Shown here one piece after another: positions 60,131 to 64,000 of a stretch of DNA of 64,000 nucleotides. Location of the stretch: positions 62,001 to 126,000 of the forward strand of contig NZ_BMCT01000004.1 of NCBI RefSeq assembly GCF_014635325.1. Direction: 5' to 3'. Every line of letters begins with the position of its first letter. The stretch's first letter is position 1. The DNA comes from Azorhizobium oxalatiphilum (GTDB lineage: Bacteria; Pseudomonadota; Alphaproteobacteria; Rhizobiales; Xanthobacteraceae). The translations under genes were made by a program, and so were the position numbers. The notes below the pieces were generated by a model, which saw only the letters and a program-made list of their open reading frames with translations, had not been told where the DNA came from and made no database searches.

Positions 60131-62920
60131 ATGACCGTTTATTCTGACTATCTGGCCGAGATCAAAGTCCGCGAAACTCAGGGCCTCGCGCCCAAGCCGA
60201 TTGATGAAGGTGCGCTCGTCGAGGCGCTCATCACCCTGATCGGGGATGCCGGCAGCGAGCATCGGGCCGATGCCCTCAAGTTCTTCATCTACAATACGCT
60301 TCCCGGCACCACGAGCGCCGCGCGCGTCAAGGCTGCCTTCCTGAAGCGGATCATCCTGGGCGATGCGGTCGTCCCGGAGATCACCCCCACCTTCGCCCTC
60401 GAGCTGCTGTCGCACATGAAGGGCGGCCCCTCGGTGGAAGTGCTGCTGGACATCACCCTCGGCGCTGACGCAAAGCTTGCCGCGCAGGCCGGCGAAGTGC
60501 TGAAGACCCAGGTCTTCCTCTACGACGCCGACATGTTCCGCCTGCGCGATGCCTACAAGGCGGGCAATGAAGTCGCCAAGGGCGTGCTCGAGAGCTATGC
60601 CAAGGCCGAGTTCTTCACCAAGCTTCCGGACGTCGAGGACGAGATCAAGGTCGTGACCTTCATCGCCGCCGAAGGCGATATCTCGACCGACCTGCTCTCT
60701 CCGGGCAATCAGGCCCATTCCCGCTCGGATCGCCAGCTGCACGGCCAGTGCATGTGCACGCCGGCAGACCAGCAGGCGATCGTCGAGCTGCAGAAGCAGC
60801 ATCCCGACAAGCGCGTGATGATGATCGCCGAGAAGGGCACCATGGGCGTGGGCTCCTCGCGCATGTCCGGCGTCAACAACGTGGCGCTGTGGACCGGCAA
60901 GCAGGCCAGCCCCTATGTGCCCTTCGTCAACTTCGCCCCCATCGTCGCGGGCACGAACGGCATCTCGCCGATCTTCGCCACCACCGTGGACGTGACCGGC
61001 GGCATCGGCCTCAACCTGAAGAACTGGGTCAAGAAGACCGGCGAGGACGGCAAGCCGATCCTCAACAACGAGGGCAACCCGATCCTCGACCAGAAGTTCT
61101 CCGTCGCCACCGGCACCGTCCTGAAGATCGACGCCAAGACGAAGAAGCTCCGCGACGAGAATGGCGAGGAGCTGGTGGACATCGCCTCCTCCTTCACGCC
61201 GCAGAAGATGGAGTTCATGAAGGCGGGCAGCTCCTACGCCATCGTCTTCGGCAAGAAGCTCCAGACCTTCGCCGCCCAGACGCTCGGCGTGGAGCCGACC
61301 CCGGTGTTCGCGCCGAACAAGGAAATCTCCATCGAGGGCCAGGGCCTGACCGCGGTCGAGAAGATCTTCAACCGCAACGCGGTGGGCGTGACGCCGGGCA
61401 AGACCCTGCACGCCGGCTCGGACGTGCGCGTGAAGGTGAACATCGTCGGCTCGCAGGACACCACCGGCCTGATGACCGCGCAGGAACTGGAAGCGATGGC
61501 GGCCACCGTCATCTCGCCTCTGGTGGACGGCGCCTACCAGTCGGGCTGCCACACCGCCTCGGTGTGGGACAAGAAGGCTCAGGCGAACATTCCGAAGCTC
61601 ATGAGCTTCATGAACAATTTCGGCGTGATCACCGGCCGCGACCCGAAGGGCGTCTATCACGCCATGACGGACGTGATCCACAAGGTGCTGAACGACATCA
61701 CCGTGGACGACTGGGCCATCATCATCGGCGGCGACAGCCACACCCGCATGTCCAAGGGCGTGGCCTTCGGCGCGGATTCCGGCACGGTGGCGCTGGCGCT
61801 GGCCACGGGTGAGGCCACCATGCCGATCCCGCAGTCGGTCAAGGTGACTTTCAAGGGCCAGATGCAGCCGCACATGGACTTCCGCGACGTGGTGCATGCC
61901 ACCCAGGCGCAGATGCTCCAGCAGCACGGCGACAACGTCTTCCAGGGCCGCATCATCGAAGTCCATATCGGCACGCTGCTGGCCGATCAGGCCTTCACTT
62001 TCACCGACTGGACGGCCGAGATGAAGGCCAAGGCCTCCATCTGCATCTCGCAGGACGCGACGCTGATCGAGTCGCTGGAGATCGCCAAGTCGCGCATCCA
62101 GATCATGATCGACAAGGGCATGGACAATGCCGTCGGCGTGCTGAAGGGCCTGATCGCCAAGGCCGATGCCCGCATTGCCGAAATCCGCTCGGGCGAGAAG
62201 CCGGCACTGACCCCCGACGCCAATGCGAAATACTTCGCCGAGGTCGTTGTGGATCTGGACCTCATCGACGAGCCGATGATCGCCGACCCGGACGTGAACA
62301 ACGCCGATGTCTCGCGGCGCTATACCCACGACACCATCCGCCCGGTTTCCTACTACGGTGGCACCAAGAAGGTGGACCTGGGCTTCGTGGGCTCGTGCAT
62401 GGTGCACAAGGGCGACATGAAGATTGTCGCGCAGATGCTCAAGAACATCGAGAAGGCCGAGGGCAAGGTGGAGTTCAAGGCACCCCTCGTGGTCGCCGCC
62501 CCCACCTACAACATCATCGACGAGCTGAAGGCCGAAGGGGATTGGGAAATCCTCCAGAAGTATTCGGGCTTCGAATTCGATGATCTGGCCCCGAAGGGCA
62601 CGGCGCGCACCGAATACGAGAACATCCTCTATCTGGAGCGTCCGGGCTGCAATCTCTGCATGGGCAACCAGGAGAAGGCGGAGAAGGGCGATACGGTTCT
62701 GGCCACCTCGACCCGCCTGTTCCAGGGCCGCGTGGTGGAGGATACGGCCGAGAAGAAGGGCGAGTCCCTTCTGGCCTCGACCCCGGTGGTCGTGCTCTCG
62801 GCGATCCTCGGCCGCACGCCGAGTGCCGAGGAATACAAGGCCGCCGTCGAAGGCATCGATCTGACCAAGTTCGCCCCGCCGCAGACGCCGAAGATCGACG
62901 CTTTGTCCGTCCAGTACTAG
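60131..62920 (+). CDS. acnB: Aconitate hydratase B (bifunctional 2-methylisocitrate dehydratase)
   Basis: 929 aa, AcnB type: N-terminal HEAT-like helical domain (residues about 1-160), swivelling domain, then the catalytic domains. Visible motifs include SDRQLHGQCMCTPADQQ near residue 197, IIGGDSHTRMSKGVAFGADSG near 534, and the 4Fe-4S cysteines in LERPGCNLCMGNQEKAE near 835. It interconverts citrate and isocitrate in the TCA cycle and can act on 2-methyl-cis-aconitate; apo-AcnB binds mRNA in enterobacteria. AcnA is the usual aconitase of many alphaproteobacteria, so AcnB is of note. A GGGA site precedes the ATG, and a strong terminator follows. Confidence 0.97.
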   Translation: MTVYSDYLAEIKVRETQGLAPKPIDEGALVEALITLIGDAGSEHRADALKFFIYNTLPGTTSAARVKAAFLKRIILGDAVVPEITPTFALELLSHMKGGPSVEVLLDITLGADAKLAAQAGEVLKTQVFLYDADMFRLRDAYKAGNEVAKGVLESYAKAEFFTKLPDVEDEIKVVTFIAAEGDISTDLLSPGNQAHSRSDRQLHGQCMCTPADQQAIVELQKQHPDKRVMMIAEKGTMGVGSSRMSGVNNVALWTGKQASPYVPFVNFAPIVAGTNGISPIFATTVDVTGGIGLNLKNWVKKTGEDGKPILNNEGNPILDQKFSVATGTVLKIDAKTKKLRDENGEELVDIASSFTPQKMEFMKAGSSYAIVFGKKLQTFAAQTLGVEPTPVFAPNKEISIEGQGLTAVEKIFNRNAVGVTPGKTLHAGSDVRVKVNIVGSQDTTGLMTAQELEAMAATVISPLVDGAYQSGCHTASVWDKKAQANIPKLMSFMNNFGVITGRDPKGVYHAMTDVIHKVLNDITVDDWAIIIGGDSHTRMSKGVAFGADSGTVALALATGEATMPIPQSVKVTFKGQMQPHMDFRDVVHATQAQMLQQHGDNVFQGRIIEVHIGTLLADQAFTFTDWTAEMKAKASICISQDATLIESLEIAKSRIQIMIDKGMDNAVGVLKGLIAKADARIAEIRSGEKPALTPDANAKYFAEVVVDLDLIDEPMIADPDVNNADVSRRYTHDTIRPVSYYGGTKKVDLGFVGSCMVHKGDMKIVAQMLKNIEKAEGKVEFKAPLVVAAPTYNIIDELKAEGDWEILQKYSGFEFDDLAPKGTARTEYENILYLERPGCNLCMGNQEKAEKGDTVLATSTRLFQGRVVEDTAEKKGESLLASTPVVVLSAILGRTPSAEEYKAAVEGIDLTKFAPPQTPKIDALSVQY

Positions 62921-62990
62921 GCAGGTAAGTCGCTCCAGCCATTCGGAGAATAGCGACAGGAGCGATTACACAAGAACTGACCGCAAGTGA

Positions 62991-63029
62991 TCGAGAGCTG
63001 GCGACGCATCGCCAGCTCTCGATTTTTTT
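62991..63029 (+). terminator. Intrinsic terminator of acnB
   Basis: A perfect 14-bp stem (TCGAGAGCTGGCGA / TCGCCAGCTCTCGA) with a CGCA loop is followed by seven T residues, 70 bp after the acnB stop. Confidence 0.95.
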
Positions 63030-63203
63030 CAAGCATGTACTCAATAACTTCCATGCTTCGGTCGCTTTGAGATTGGGCGTATGGACGACGCCGCGCGCGG
63101 TCCGTCCCGGAGAGACTGCGTCGTGGGATCGGCGATCGGCAGAATGACGTCGCCAGATCGGCCGTGAGCGGGAACGGAGCCCCCCGGAACCTGAAGGCGC
63201 GGG

Positions 63204-64000
63204 TCACATCACGCGGCAGGAGCGGGTCAGCTCGAAGAGGATGTCGTAGCCGTCCCAGACGTGATCAAAATCGAGCGCGGCACCCACGGGCGCCCAGCGT
63301 GATACGCCGGTTGCGAGGTTTCGCTCGGCGGCCTGCCGGATATCGTCAGCCGAAAATCCGAAATGCGTGACCGTCTGATCGCGCTCCCGCAGCAGGCCGT
63401 TCAGAGCGGCAAGATCGGGAATGAATACGATGCTCAGGAAGCCGCCGCCAATCCTGCGCTCAATGCGTTCGGCGGCGTCGGACACGACTGCGGTGAGTTC
63501 GGTGCCGCGCCAGACCACATCGCTCACACCGCCCGTCGCGGCCGCTGAGAAGCCGGCAGCCATCTTGGTGATCAACTGACCGGGTGCGCTGGTGGCGCCC
63601 CTGCCTGTCGCGATGCGGGACACGTCGTCCATCAGCCTTCTGATGGCCGGGCCATACTCCGGTGCGCCGCCGACCACATAGAGGGCCTGCGGGGAGGAGC
63701 AGGCCATCTGGTCGAAGACGAAGATGTCGTTGAACAGCCGACCCGCCAGCTCCTCCATGGCGGCCGCATCCAGCGCCGCCACCGTCGCGCCGTTCAGCAC
63801 GCCGAGGGACGTGCGATCCCCGAACCACAGGGACTTGCCGCCGTTGCGCAGCGGGAAGCCCTCGAAGGCGGCGATCTTGGCGTCCCCGCCCCAGACCACG
63901 CGCGCATCGCAGTGCGCGGAGACGATCCGGCTCATCTGGCTGTCGGACGGGTAGTGAACGAACAGTTGCGAGGTCTCGCCCGCCGCTTCCAGCGCGGCGA
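63204..64000 (-). CDS. LuxC-family acyl-CoA reductase (C-terminal part)
   Basis: The frame stays open to the window edge, so only the C-terminal 265 residues are seen; an internal ATG at 63935 is not the true start because upstream codons (LFVHYPSDSQ) continue the family match. LuxC signatures include DARVVWGGDAKIAAFEGFPL and VFDQMACSSPQALYVVG, the latter containing the catalytic Cys. The family reduces acyl-CoA or acyl-enzyme to aldehyde with NADPH. No luxD/luxE or luciferase gene is visible. It converges on acnB. Confidence 0.85.
   Translation of the reverse strand, partial: AALEAAGETSQLFVHYPSDSQMSRIVSAHCDARVVWGGDAKIAAFEGFPLRNGGKSLWFGDRTSLGVLNGATVAALDAAAMEELAGRLFNDIFVFDQMACSSPQALYVVGGAPEYGPAIRRLMDDVSRIATGRGATSAPGQLITKMAAGFSAAATGGVSDVVWRGTELTAVVSDAAERIERRIGGGFLSIVFIPDLAALNGLLRERDQTVTHFGFSADDIRQAAERNLATGVSRWAPVGAALDFDHVWDGYDILFELTRSCRVM

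Noticed and set aside
60059-62407. A 782-codon open frame antisense to acnB
   Set aside because: It mirrors acnB codon structure and has no recognisable domain or ribosome-binding site; acnB is certain on the sense strand.
1-64000. CRISPR arrays, intact insertion sequences, prophage or conjugation genes
   Set aside because: No repeat-spacer pattern, transposase, integrase or tra-type protein was recognised on either strand.

Overview
The window is GC-rich, densely coded DNA with few long gaps. Gene content (TctABC uptake, several peptide/nickel-type ABC systems, IclR/AraC/MarR/XRE-cupin regulators, FixJ-like two-component proteins, HemP, LuxC-type reductase, AcnB) fits a metabolically versatile alphaproteobacterium of the Hyphomicrobiales, possibly a Xanthobacteraceae-like organism. 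That placement is inferred from gene content and style, not from a phylogenetic marker. No rRNA, tRNA, CRISPR array, intact transposon or phage gene was recognised.

Layout. 1-5521: tail of a tripartite tricarboxylate transporter (tctC partial, tctB, tctA) followed by a large FAD/Fe-S dehydrogenase. 5533-10781: nitrogen-compound catabolism genes around a divergent promoter: isochorismatase-like hydrolase and DUF1097 membrane protein (minus strand); glutamine-synthetase-like ligase, nitrilase, class I glutamine amidotransferase and XRE-cupin regulator (plus strand). The architecture recalls the gamma-glutamylation (Puu) pathway. 11400-15329: orphan amino-acid-type binding protein, XRE-cupin regulator, Ldh2-type dehydrogenase and flavoprotein, with related AT-rich motifs before two of the transcription units. 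15611-18103: histidine kinase, lone receiver and FixJ-like regulator. 18203-26718: AraC regulator and an oxidative-stress/redox group (secreted haloperoxidase-like hydrolase, catalase, membrane protein, MarR with a Cys/His tail, exported unknown protein, thioredoxin-fold protein, amidotransferase, MOSC protein). 26774-31284: opine-dehydrogenase-like protein, MmgE/PrpD protein and orphan NMT1-type binding protein, divergent from an IclR regulator.

31321-38540 is a six-gene peptide-type ABC operon with two paralogous binding proteins. A decayed third binding-protein gene (38780-39315) lies just upstream. 39326-46874 is a compact seven-gene operon: TonB-dependent siderophore-type receptor, HemP, and a NikABCDE-like importer. 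It is a complete outer-to-inner-membrane route for a metal chelate. Next come an OprC/NosA-type copper receptor carrying both known copper-ligand motifs, a DUF2946-like protein, and a clear cobalamin riboswitch (50143-50317) that reads into an OprB-type porin, which is an unusual target. Together 39326-51880 looks like a trace-metal/cofactor acquisition island.

51909-55016 holds DUF779, an aldehyde dehydrogenase and an AcoR-like regulator without the AAA+ domain, with a perfect 8-2-8 palindrome in the dehydrogenase promoter region. 55189-59631 holds a PPOX-FNR-ferredoxin fusion, a second PPOX flavoprotein, an AraC regulator, a methyltransferase and a DUF6314 protein. 60131-62920 is acnB with a textbook terminator. 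The window ends inside a LuxC-type acyl-CoA reductase gene.
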